NCBI GenBank assembly: GCA_934589665.1 | Contig: CAKTOJ010000090.1 | Location: 1-6,614 of the forward strand | Direction of reading: 5' to 3' | Origin: an uncultured Oscillospiraceae bacterium | GTDB taxonomy: Bacteria; Bacillota; Clostridia; Oscillospirales; Oscillospiraceae | DNA length: 6,614 nucleotides | Part shown: positions 1 to 5,551 of the stretch, piece after piece | How the letters are laid out: every line of letters begins with the position of its first letter | How positions within the stretch are numbered: position 1 is the first letter of the stretch | Made by a program: the position numbers and the translations under genes | The notes under the pieces: model-generated | Databases searched by the model: none | What the model saw: the letters and a program-made list of their open reading frames with translations, nothing else | Told to the model about the DNA's origin: nothing

Positions 1-467
1 TCGAGATGCGTCGTGACCTGCGAGAGCTTGTAGAAGCCCGCGCGGTCGTTCGCCTTGAGCACGTCGATGAGGTAGGCAATCAGGTTTTCGTCGAGCATCA
101 GACAGTCGCAGAATACCTCGAAGGCATGCTTGCCTGCGTCGGGATCGGGAGCCGTTTCGTCCATCTCGGCAGCCGGTGCGTCTGCTGTCTCCGCATGTGG
201 CACATCACCGAGCGCCATGTGCGCAAAGAGTGTGCGGGCAAAGGTATCTTCGTCAAAGCCGTCAAGCAGCCCGTCGGGCAGCGTCTCGCCTGCCGCGAGA
301 GCACAGCGGCGCACAAAATCGGGCACACTGATGTCCTTCAGCGCAATCTGAAGGCTCACAGCGCGTTCCTCCGGTGTTTCGCCGGTGAGGGCGATGCTGT
401 CTGGCGCGGCAAGCGTTCCCTCGCACAGCGCATTCATATATTTCAGGTAGTAGTCACAAAGCTCCAT
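1..467 (-). CDS. Unrecognised acidic protein, N-terminal 155 residues (3' end off the window)
   Basis: I do not recognise this protein. Read on the minus strand from an ATG at 467, the frame stays open to the left edge, so the start is present and the C-terminus is missing. GGGGAG lies 7 nt before this ATG, a good ribosome binding site. An in-frame ATG 15 nt upstream (482) overlaps that site and lacks one of its own, so I prefer 467. The protein begins MELCDYYLKYMNAL. It has a mostly helical N-terminal part (about 1-85), a low-complexity Ala/Asp/Glu/Pro linker (about 87-113) and a second helical part (about 114-155) with a Cys-x-x-Cys-like cluster at C120/C122. It is strongly acidic, with no signal peptide or membrane segment, so it is probably cytoplasmic. 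Codons are GC-rich at third positions, unlike the opposite strand. It is divergent from the small membrane-protein gene. Confidence 0.72.
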   Translation of the reverse strand, partial: MELCDYYLKYMNALCEGTLAAPDSIALTGETPEERAVSLQIALKDISVPDFVRRCALAAGETLPDGLLDGFDEDTFARTLFAHMALGDVPHAETADAPAAEMDETAPDPDAGKHAFEVFCDCLMLDENLIAYLIDVLKANDRAGFYKLSQVTTHL

Positions 468-496
468 CGTGATGCTCCCCATTTACAAGGATAACG

Positions 497-528
497 CCGG
501 CCGGCAGGCCTGTCCGTCCTGCGGCCGG
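497..528 (-). other. GC-rich hairpin in the 5' leader of the acidic-protein gene
   Basis: CCGGCCGGCAGG (497-508) pairs with CCTGCGGCCGG (518-528) to give an 11-bp stem with one bulged G and a 9-nt loop. No T-run follows on either strand, so it is not a typical intrinsic terminator. It sits between the putative minus-strand promoter and the start codon at 467. It would therefore lie at the very 5' end of that mRNA, where it could stabilise the transcript or affect translation. The role is inferred. Confidence 0.5.
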
Positions 529-538
529 TAGCGGAGAT

Positions 539-567
539 ACTGTATCATACCGCGCGGGAAAAAGCAA
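539..567 (-). promoter_or_regulatory. Possible sigma-A promoter for the acidic-protein gene
   Basis: On the minus strand, TTGCTT (562-567) and TACAGT (539-544) are separated by 17 bp. Each matches the consensus only partly. The predicted transcript would start near 532 and carry a leader of about 65 nt containing the 497-528 hairpin. The spacing and position are right, but the match is moderate. Confidence 0.4.
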
Positions 568-577
568 GTGCGGCCTC

Positions 578-606
578 TTGCGGCGTATGCTTGAGCATGA
601 TATAAT
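578..606 (+). promoter_or_regulatory. Sigma-A promoter for the small membrane-protein gene
   Basis: TTGCGG (578-583) and a perfect TATAAT (601-606) are separated by 17 bp. Transcription would start near 613, about 34 nt before the start codon at 647. This also rules out upstream in-frame starts such as the one at 578. The spacer holds a 12-bp palindrome, ATGCTTGAGCAT (587-598), which could be an operator. Confidence 0.7.
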
Positions 607-646
607 ATGCCAACAAATATCTTTTCTGCAGAGGGAGGCGCTTTTT

Positions 647-895
647 ATGGAAAGAATGAAGGAGATCTTTTTTTCCAAAAAGGGTATGGCAGTCGTCAAC
701 ACGCTGTTTTTTCTGGCGCTGTTCCTGCGGGGGCGGGGTATCATCCTTGCCGCCTACCTGGTGTGGATTGTCTATCTCGGCTTTTGCGTGAAAAACGCCC
801 CGTCGAAGGCGGTCAGGACGGCCTACGCTGTGCTGATTATTTTTGCTGCCTGCATGATCGCCGTGAATCTCTGGATGATGCTGCGGCTGAAGTGA
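647..895 (+). CDS. Small hypothetical membrane protein, 82 aa
   Basis: I do not recognise a family. The start at 647 is chosen because GAGGGAGG lies about 8 nt upstream and the sigma-A promoter at 578-606 lies just before it. The longer in-frame reading from 578 would begin inside that promoter. The protein starts MERMKEIFFSKKGM. It has a short basic N-terminus, then three hydrophobic stretches at about residues 14-27, 31-48 and 58-79, separated by an Arg-Gly-Arg-Gly turn and a KNAPSKAVR loop. It ends MMLRLK. The positive residues in the N-terminus and loops fit an inner-membrane protein, but the topology is not certain. There is no conserved enzymatic motif. The gene is monocistronic: its own promoter precedes it and a strong terminator follows 23 nt after the stop. 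Confidence 0.75.
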   Translation: MERMKEIFFSKKGMAVVNTLFFLALFLRGRGIILAAYLVWIVYLGFCVKNAPSKAVRTAYAVLIIFAACMIAVNLWMMLRLK

Positions 896-917
896 TAGCA
901 TCGGACAACATATAAAG

Positions 918-958
918 AAGAGCTTTGCGCGCCCGAATGGGCACGCAGAGCTCTTTTT
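918..958. terminator. Bidirectional intrinsic terminator between convergent genes
   Basis: AAGAGCT at 918-924 begins a 17-bp stem, with one C/A mismatch and one T-G wobble, that closes with AGCTCTT at 949-955 over a GAAT loop. On the plus strand the stem runs into TTTTTAT, a classic intrinsic terminator for the small membrane-protein gene. On the minus strand the flank reads CTTCTTTATA, so it probably also ends ridA transcription. Confidence 0.88.
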
Positions 959-969
959 ATGCAGAGCGC

Positions 970-1350
970 TTACTTCTTCGCGGCGATGGCTTCGATCTCC
1001 ACCAGTGCGCCCTTGGGCAGCGCACCGACCTGCACGGCGCTGCGGGCGGGGCATTCGGCGGTGAAGAAACGGGCGTACACCTCATTCACAGCGGCAAAGT
1101 CACCCATGTTGGTGAGAAAGACCGTGGTCTTGACCACATCGGCAAGCGAGCAGCCGGCGGCCTCCAGAACGGCCTTGAGGTTTTTGAGCGACTGCTCGGC
1201 CTGCACTTCCACGCCGCCGGGGACGAATGCACCGGTTGCGGGATCGAGCGGGATCTGACCGGAGACAAAGACGAGGCCGTTGGCCTCAATGGCCTGAGAA
1301 TAGGGCCCGATGGCACCGGGAGCGGCGGTGGTGGTGATAACGGTTTTCAT
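970..1350 (-). CDS. ridA: RidA, 2-iminobutanoate/2-iminopropanoate deaminase (YjgF/UK114 family), 126 aa
   Basis: RidA hydrolyses reactive enamine/imine intermediates such as 2-aminoacrylate, released by PLP enzymes like serine/threonine dehydratase, and so protects other PLP enzymes. It is a cytoplasmic homotrimer. The length (126 aa) is normal for the family. Visible hallmarks are the N-terminal APGAIGPYSQA segment (residues 10-20, with Y17), SGQIPLDPATG (30-40), the central NLKAVLEAAG helix (57-66), and the C-terminal CPARSAVQV motif. That motif contains Arg103, equivalent to the substrate-binding arginine of the family. LVEIEAIA near Glu119 completes the active-site region. The start is certain: AGGAGG (1358-1363) lies 7 nt upstream. 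It is a single gene with its own promoter. It is divergent from spoVAD and converges on the small membrane-protein gene. I see no link to a specific amino-acid pathway in the neighbourhood. Confidence 0.95.
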   Translation of the reverse strand: MKTVITTTAAPGAIGPYSQAIEANGLVFVSGQIPLDPATGAFVPGGVEVQAEQSLKNLKAVLEAAGCSLADVVKTTVFLTNMGDFAAVNEVYARFFTAECPARSAVQVGALPKGALVEIEAIAAKK

Positions 1351-1382
1351 AAAAAAGCCTCCTGTATTGGAATGTTATCCTC

Positions 1383-1412
1383 ATATTAGCACCCGCGCGG
1401 CGCTTCCGTCAA
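1383..1412 (-). promoter_or_regulatory. Sigma-A promoter of ridA
   Basis: On the minus strand, TTGACG (1407-1412) and TAATAT (1383-1388) are separated by 18 bp. Transcription would start near 1376 and give a leader of about 25 nt that includes the AGGAGG site. Both boxes are close to consensus. Confidence 0.7.
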
Positions 1413-1429
1413 GGCGCGCGGCGTTTGGT

Positions 1430-1458
1430 TCATAATTTTTCCCTTTTCCGCCATACTA
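1430..1458 (+). promoter_or_regulatory. Probable sigma-G (forespore) promoter of spoVAD-spoVAE
   Basis: TCATA (1430-1434) and CATACTA (1452-1458) are separated by 17 bp. The downstream element matches the sigma-G -10 pattern CATnnTA exactly, and the upstream element matches the sigma-G -35 pattern gHATr at four of five positions. In Bacillus subtilis the spoVA operon is known to depend on sigma-G, which fits. The leader would be about 25 nt. No sigma-A-like pair is evident here. Confidence 0.62.
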
Positions 1459-1489
1459 AAGCAAATGCTGTTTCAAAAAGGAGAGATCA

Positions 1490-2515
1490 ATGATGCAGAC
1501 CAAGCGCATCGGTGCGCAGACTGTGCGCCTTTCGCATCCGCCGCGGGTGGAAAGCTTTGCCAACATCGGCGCAAAGCTGGAGAGCCGGGGCCCGCTGGCG
1601 GAGTATTTTGACGAGGTGAGCGAGGACTCGTTTTTCGGGGAGAAGACATGGGAAAAGGGCGAATCCGTGATGCAGCGGCGCGTGCTCCTGCGCGCGATGG
1701 AGAAGGGAAACCTCAGACCGCAGGACATCGATATGGTGTTCGCCGGAGACCTTTTGAACCAGTGCATCGGCACATCGTTTGCCCTGCGGGAGTTCGGTAT
1801 CCCGCTCTACGGGCTCTACGGCGCGTGCTCGACGATGGGGGAGAGCCTCGGCCTTGCCGCTATGGCCATCGACGGCGGCTTTGCCCGCCGGGCCGCGGCT
1901 ATGACCTCCTCACACTTCTGCACTGCCGAGCGGCAGTATCGCATGCCGGTGCCTTACGGGTCACAGCGCACGCCGACTGCGCAGTGGACGGCCACAGCGT
2001 CGGGCTGCTGCATCCTCTCACAGACCGGAAAGGGGCCTGCGGTCACGCACGTAACCTGCGGCAAGATCGTGGATAAGGGCGTCACGGACGCGAACAACAT
2101 GGGTGCGGCCATGGCTCCGGCGGCATATTCGACGCTCTGTGCGCTTTTTTCCGACACGCGGACCTCGCCCGCGGATTACGACCTGATCGTCACCGGCGAT
2201 CTCGGACGGCTGGGACACGGGATCGTCATGGATTTTTTTGCGCGCGACGGCGTGGACCTGACGAAAAACTACCAAGACTGCGGCATGCTGCTCTACGATC
2301 AGGCGCGGCAGGACATGCACTGCGGCGGCAGCGGCTGCGGGTGCTCGGCGGCGGTGCTCAACGGCTATCTGCTGCGCGGGATGCGGGAGGGGAAGTGGAG
2401 ACGCATTGTTTTCGCGCCGACCGGCGCACTGCTCAGCCCCACGTCCACCATGCAGGGGGAGAGCATCCCCGGCATCTGCCACGCGGTCATTCTGGAAAAT
2501 CAGGAGGAAGCATAA
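1490..2515 (+). CDS. spoVAD: Stage V sporulation protein AD (SpoVAD), 341 aa
   Basis: SpoVAD is the dipicolinic-acid-binding subunit of the SpoVA complex. It acts at the forespore inner membrane in DPA uptake during sporulation and in DPA release at germination. Its fold is thiolase-like. The length agrees with the family (about 338 aa in B. subtilis). Visible features are the N-terminal region with GPLAEYFDE (34-42), the TWEKGES motif (53-59), and GLYGACSTMGES (108-119) with Cys113 at the thiolase-nucleophile position. Further on are SSHFCTAERQYR (140-151), TGDLGRLGHG (235-244, with His243), the glycine-rich GGSGCGCSA loop (279-287), and the C-terminal GALLSPTSTMQGESIPGI region (312-329). 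AAAGGAG ends 6 nt before the ATG at 1490, and a second ATG follows immediately. The stop overlaps the spoVAE start by one base (TAATG), so the two are translationally coupled. The usual upstream gene spoVAC is absent. Confidence 0.95.
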   Translation: MMQTKRIGAQTVRLSHPPRVESFANIGAKLESRGPLAEYFDEVSEDSFFGEKTWEKGESVMQRRVLLRAMEKGNLRPQDIDMVFAGDLLNQCIGTSFALREFGIPLYGLYGACSTMGESLGLAAMAIDGGFARRAAAMTSSHFCTAERQYRMPVPYGSQRTPTAQWTATASGCCILSQTGKGPAVTHVTCGKIVDKGVTDANNMGAAMAPAAYSTLCALFSDTRTSPADYDLIVTGDLGRLGHGIVMDFFARDGVDLTKNYQDCGMLLYDQARQDMHCGGSGCGCSAAVLNGYLLRGMREGKWRRIVFAPTGALLSPTSTMQGESIPGICHAVILENQEEA

Positions 2516-2871
2516 TGGACTATCTCAACGCATTTCTCTGCGGCGGCATCCTCTGTGCCATCGGTCAGATCCTTATTGACAAGACGCCGCTCACGCCCGC
2601 GCGCATCCTGACCGGCTATGTCGTCGCGGGCGTACTGCTCACGGCACTGGGTATTTACGAGCCGATCGTCCGCTGGGGCGGCGCGGGGGCGACCGTACCG
2701 CTCACGGGCTTTGGCTACTCGCTGGCAAATGGCGTGAAAAAGGCGGCCGCCGAGCAGGGATGGCTTGGCGTGATGACCGGCGGGCTGTCCGCCACGGCGG
2801 GTGGCATCGCAGCGGCTGTGTGTTTTGCGGTGCTTATGGCACTCATTTTCCGACCTGGTGACAAACGATAA
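2515..2871 (+). CDS. spoVAE: Stage V sporulation protein AE (SpoVAEb type), 118 aa
   Basis: This is a small integral membrane subunit of the SpoVA dipicolinic-acid channel/transport complex of the forespore inner membrane. It belongs to the SpoVAC/SpoVAEb family. The length (118 aa, about 116 in B. subtilis SpoVAEb) and the position directly after spoVAD favour AEb over SpoVAC, which is longer (about 150 aa) and normally precedes spoVAD. Hydrophobic segments lie at about residues 3-22, 31-50 and 92-113. Between them is the conserved loop GAGATVPLTGFGYSLANG (56-73). GGAGGA at 2503-2508 is the ribosome binding site inside the end of spoVAD, and the start overlaps its stop. The C-terminus is short and basic (RPGDKR). 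No terminator hairpin is obvious after the stop. Forespore expression from the sigma-G-type promoter upstream of spoVAD is inferred. Confidence 0.92.
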   Translation: MDYLNAFLCGGILCAIGQILIDKTPLTPARILTGYVVAGVLLTALGIYEPIVRWGGAGATVPLTGFGYSLANGVKKAAAEQGWLGVMTGGLSATAGGIAAAVCFAVLMALIFRPGDKR

Positions 2872-2906
2872 AAAATTATAATGAATACAAAAACATATTG
2901 GAATTG

Positions 2907-2926
2907 TAGGATTTCGCGCGATTCTA
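2907..2926 (+). repeat. Imperfect inverted repeat directly upstream of the copA -35 box
   Basis: TAGGAT (2907-2912) and ATTCTA (2921-2926) can pair with one G-T wobble across an 8-nt spacer that is part of TCGCGCGA (a perfect 8-bp palindrome at 2914-2921). It abuts the TTGACA box. It lies in an AT-rich gap after spoVAE that contains no gene. It may be an operator arm, a weak end-of-transcript hairpin for spoVAE, or chance. Confidence 0.3.
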
Positions 2927-2955
2927 TTGACACGTGGGAAAAACGGGGATAAGAT
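2927..2955 (+). promoter_or_regulatory. Sigma-A promoter of copA
   Basis: A perfect TTGACA (2927-2932) and TAAGAT (2950-2955) are separated by 17 bp. Transcription would start near 2962, about 49 nt before the copA ATG. The strong -35 with a weaker -10 would suit control by a repressor or activator, but none is encoded in the window. Confidence 0.7.
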
Positions 2956-2966
2956 GCAGATAAAAG

Positions 2967-2977
2967 CGGTTTAACCG
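2967..2977 (+). promoter_or_regulatory. Short palindrome at the copA transcript start, possible operator
   Basis: CGGTT-T-AACCG is a perfect 5-bp inverted repeat with a one-base centre, just downstream of the predicted copA start point. The position fits a repressor site. It does not match the CopY box (TACAnnTGTA) or the CsoR operator patterns that I know. The assignment is therefore positional only, and a short palindrome can occur by chance. Confidence 0.3.
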
Positions 2978-3010
2978 TACCAAAAATTCCCACAGGAGGT
3001 GGATTTTTCC

Positions 3011-5497
3011 ATGACGGAAAATTTTGTTGTAACGGGCATGACCTGCTCGGCCTGCTCGGCGCATGTGGAGAAGGCAGTGAGCCATGTCGAGGGTGTGAAG
3101 GCGGTCGCAGTCAACCTGATGACGGGGCGCATGAGCGTGACCTTTGACGAGGGAAAGACCTCGCCGGATGCGATTTGCGCGGCGGTCGTGGCTGACGGCT
3201 ACGGCGCGCAGCTTGCCTCGCAGACTGATGCGCACCGCCAGCAGGAGGCGCAGGACGAAGCAACGGCCGCGATGAAGCGGCGTCTGATCGTCTCCATCGT
3301 GTTCCTTGTGCCGCTCTTTTATCTCGGCATGGGACACATGATGGACTGGCCGCTGCCGATGGTCCTGCACCACAATATGAATCTGCTCATCGGCTTGCAG
3401 ATCGTGCTGCTGATCCCAATTCTAATTATAAACCGAAAATACTTTACGGTTGGCTTTTCCAGACTGTTTCGAGGCGCACCGAACATGGATTCACTGGTGG
3501 CGCTCGGTGCGGCGGCGGGCATTGTCTACAGCGTGCTCGCCCTGCTGGGCCTTGCCGGGGAGCAGAGCGGGATGCCGGAGCTGTACTTTGAATCGGCGGG
3601 TATGATTCTCTCGCTCGTCACCATCGGCAAGTATCTCGAGCAGCGCTCGCGCGGCAAGACAACCGGCGCGATCTCTGCGCTCGTGGCGCTCGCACCGGAC
3701 TCCGCTGTGGTGCGCCGCGCGGACGGAGAAAAGACCGTTCCGCTCTCCGAGGTCGCCGTGGGCGACACGGTGATCGTGCGTCAGGGCGGCAAGATTCCGG
3801 TGGACGGCGTGGTGCTCGCTGGCGAGGCCGCCGTGGATGAGAGTGCCATCACCGGTGAGAGTGTTCCCGCCGAGAAGCGTGAGGGCAGCGCCGTCACTGC
3901 GGCGACCATCAACCGCAGCGGCTATCTGGAGGTTCGCGCCACGCGTGTCGGTGCGGACACGACACTTTCGCAGATCGTGCGGCTGATGGAGGAGGCCAGC
4001 TCCTCCAAGGCGCCCATCGCGCGGCTGGCGGATAAGGTCAGCGGCATCTTTGTGCCGACGGTTATCACCATCGCGCTCGTGAGCGCGCTGCTCTGGCATT
4101 TCGTGGGACACGAGAGCGTGAGCTTCGCGCTCTCCATCGGCATCGCCGTGCTGGTCATCTCCTGCCCCTGTGCACTGGGACTGGCGACACCGGTGGCCAT
4201 CATGGTCGGCACCGGCAAGGCCGCGGAGCAGGGCATCCTCATTAAATCCGCCGAGAGTCTGGAAACGCTCCACAAGGTCAACGCAGTTGTGCTCGATAAA
4301 ACCGGCACGGTCACGGAGGCCACGCCCACTCTTTCTGGCGTATATCCCTTCGGCGAAATGCCGGAGGACGAGTTGCTGCGTCTGGCCGCATCGCTGGAGG
4401 CGAAGAGCGAGCATCCGCTTGCCCGCGCCATCGTGGACGCGGCGGCAGAGCGCGGCATCGCGCTTGCAGAAAATGTGACGGATTTTGCGGCAACCGCCGG
4501 CGGCGGTGTGGAAGCTGTGGTCGAGGGCAGGCGCCTGCTTGGCGGCAACCGCCGGCTGATGGAGCAGCGCGGCGTCGCGCTTGCGGAATTTGACGAGACG
4601 GCGCAGAAGCTTGCCGCCGAGGGCAAGACGCCGCTCTACTTTGCTTCCGACGGAACGCTGCTCGGCATCCTTGCGCTGGCGGCTCCCGTGAAGCCGACGA
4701 GCGCGGAGGCCATTTCCGCCATGCGTGATCTGGGACTTGACATTGTGCTGCTCACGGGGGATAATGCCCGTACAGCCAACGCTATCGCGCAGCAGCTTGG
4801 GATCACGCGTGTGCTCTCGGATGTGCTGCCGCAGGACAAGGAGGCGTGCATTGCGCAGCTTCAGGGCGAGGGCAGGACCGTCGCCATGGTCGGCGACGGC
4901 ATCAACGATGCGCCGGCACTCGCCCGCGCGGATGTGGGCCTTGCCATCGGTGCAGGCACAGATGTGGCCATTGAGTCGGCAGACGTTGTGCTGATGAAGA
5001 GCGATCTGCGCGATGTGGTGAGCGCCATGTCGCTCTCGCGCTCGGTCATCCGCAATATCAAGGAAAACCTCTTCTGGGCGTTTTTCTACAACGCCATCGG
5101 CATCCCCATTGCCGCCGGCGTGTTCTATCCGCTCTTCCAGTTCCGCCTCAACCCGATGTTTGCTGCCGCGGCCATGTCGCTCAGCTCGGTGTGCGTGGTG
5201 ACGAACGCACTGCGTCTGCGCGGCTGGAAGCCGCCCTACGGAGAGGAAGAGACTCATGCGTCCGAAGAGGACAGAAAGGAAGAAACTATGGTAACGAAAA
5301 CAATGAAGATCGAGGGCATGATGTGTGCGCACTGTTCGGGCCGCGTGGAAAAGGCGCTCAACGCCGTCCCCGGCGTCAGCGCCACGGTGGATCTGGAAAA
5401 GAAGACTGCAACGGTTCATGCCGAGCCGCAGGTCACCGATGACGCACTGCGTCAGGCGGTAACGGATGCGGGCTATACGGTCGTGTCCATTGACTGA
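3011..5497 (+). CDS. copA: Copper-exporting P1B-type ATPase CopA with an extra C-terminal CopZ-like domain, 828 aa
   Basis: This inner-membrane pump uses ATP to export Cu(I) from the cytoplasm. Domains in order: an N-terminal heavy-metal-associated domain with GMTCSAC (Cys12, Cys15); membrane helices at about 92-108, 124-141, 160-182 and 192-206; the actuator domain with TGES (281-284); helices at about 347-365 and 372-398; and the metal-site CPC motif (385-387). Next come the phosphorylated Asp429 in DKTGT, the HP signature (468-469), GDNARTAN (583-590) and GDGINDAP (628-635). The last helices hold FYN (692-694) and MSLSS (722-726). CPC with FYN and MxxSS indicates the Cu(I) subgroup. A charged linker (about 743-759) leads to a second metal-binding domain with MMCAHC (Cys772, Cys775). 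The start at 3011 is preferred because the AGGAGGTGG site (2994-3002) covers the in-frame GTG at 2999. The C-terminal domain may also be made alone. No copper regulator gene is adjacent. Confidence 0.95.
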   Translation: MTENFVVTGMTCSACSAHVEKAVSHVEGVKAVAVNLMTGRMSVTFDEGKTSPDAICAAVVADGYGAQLASQTDAHRQQEAQDEATAAMKRRLIVSIVFLVPLFYLGMGHMMDWPLPMVLHHNMNLLIGLQIVLLIPILIINRKYFTVGFSRLFRGAPNMDSLVALGAAAGIVYSVLALLGLAGEQSGMPELYFESAGMILSLVTIGKYLEQRSRGKTTGAISALVALAPDSAVVRRADGEKTVPLSEVAVGDTVIVRQGGKIPVDGVVLAGEAAVDESAITGESVPAEKREGSAVTAATINRSGYLEVRATRVGADTTLSQIVRLMEEASSSKAPIARLADKVSGIFVPTVITIALVSALLWHFVGHESVSFALSIGIAVLVISCPCALGLATPVAIMVGTGKAAEQGILIKSAESLETLHKVNAVVLDKTGTVTEATPTLSGVYPFGEMPEDELLRLAASLEAKSEHPLARAIVDAAAERGIALAENVTDFAATAGGGVEAVVEGRRLLGGNRRLMEQRGVALAEFDETAQKLAAEGKTPLYFASDGTLLGILALAAPVKPTSAEAISAMRDLGLDIVLLTGDNARTANAIAQQLGITRVLSDVLPQDKEACIAQLQGEGRTVAMVGDGINDAPALARADVGLAIGAGTDVAIESADVVLMKSDLRDVVSAMSLSRSVIRNIKENLFWAFFYNAIGIPIAAGVFYPLFQFRLNPMFAAAAMSLSSVCVVTNALRLRGWKPPYGEEETHASEEDRKEETMVTKTMKIEGMMCAHCSGRVEKALNAVPGVSATVDLEKKTATVHAEPQVTDDALRQAVTDAGYTVVSID
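5273..5290 (+). promoter_or_regulatory. copZ: Internal ribosome binding site and in-frame ATG in copA (possible separate CopZ, 5288-5497)
   Basis: AGAAAGGA (5273-5280) lies 7 nt before an ATG at 5288 that is in frame with copA (Met760). Initiation here would give a 69-residue protein starting MVTKTMKIEGMMCAHC and ending at the copA stop. That is the normal size of a free CopZ copper chaperone, with its Cys-x-x-Cys site and complete domain. The preceding linker is rich in Glu, Lys and Asp, as expected if a former intergenic Shine-Dalgarno region were being read as protein. The SD and frame are seen directly; use of the start in the cell is inference. Confidence 0.42.
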
Positions 5498-5509
5498 GAA
5501 AACGGAAAG

Positions 5510-5535
5510 TGGGCGGAGCTGTTTGGCTCCGCCCA
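5510..5535. terminator. Hairpin terminator shared by copA and the FNT gene
   Basis: TGGGCGGAGC (5510-5519) and GCTCCGCCCA (5526-5535) form a perfect 10-bp stem with a TGTTTG loop, 12 nt after the copA stop. The tail is TTAACAAAAT on the plus strand and CTTTCCGTTTTC on the minus strand. Neither is a strong T-run, but the GC-rich stem between two convergent genes suggests a bidirectional terminator. Confidence 0.75.
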
Positions 5536-5551
5536 TTAACAAAATAAGAAG

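Noticed and set aside
6..494. Plus-strand open frame of 162 codons at the left edge
   Set aside because: It has no visible ribosome binding site. The opposite strand has a good ribosome binding site, a sensible acidic protein and typical third-position GC, so that strand is the coding one.
1383..1395. TGCTAA near the ridA -10 as half of a CIRCE heat-shock element
   Set aside because: The matching second half (TTAGCACTC at the proper 9-bp spacing) is absent.
2886..2908. TACAA-N13-TTGTA upstream of copA as a CopY-type copper box
   Set aside because: The CopY box needs TACA and TGTA separated by two bases. Here the arms are far apart in an AT-rich region, so a chance match is likely.
2999..3010. 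GTG at 2999 as the copA start
   Set aside because: It lies inside the AGGAGGTGG ribosome binding site that serves the ATG at 3011.
3491..5542. Minus-strand open frame of 683 codons opposite copA
   Set aside because: It is a mirror of a GC-rich, codon-biased gene. Its product is rich in His, Arg and Gly with no domains. The copA frame on the other strand has every catalytic motif of the family.
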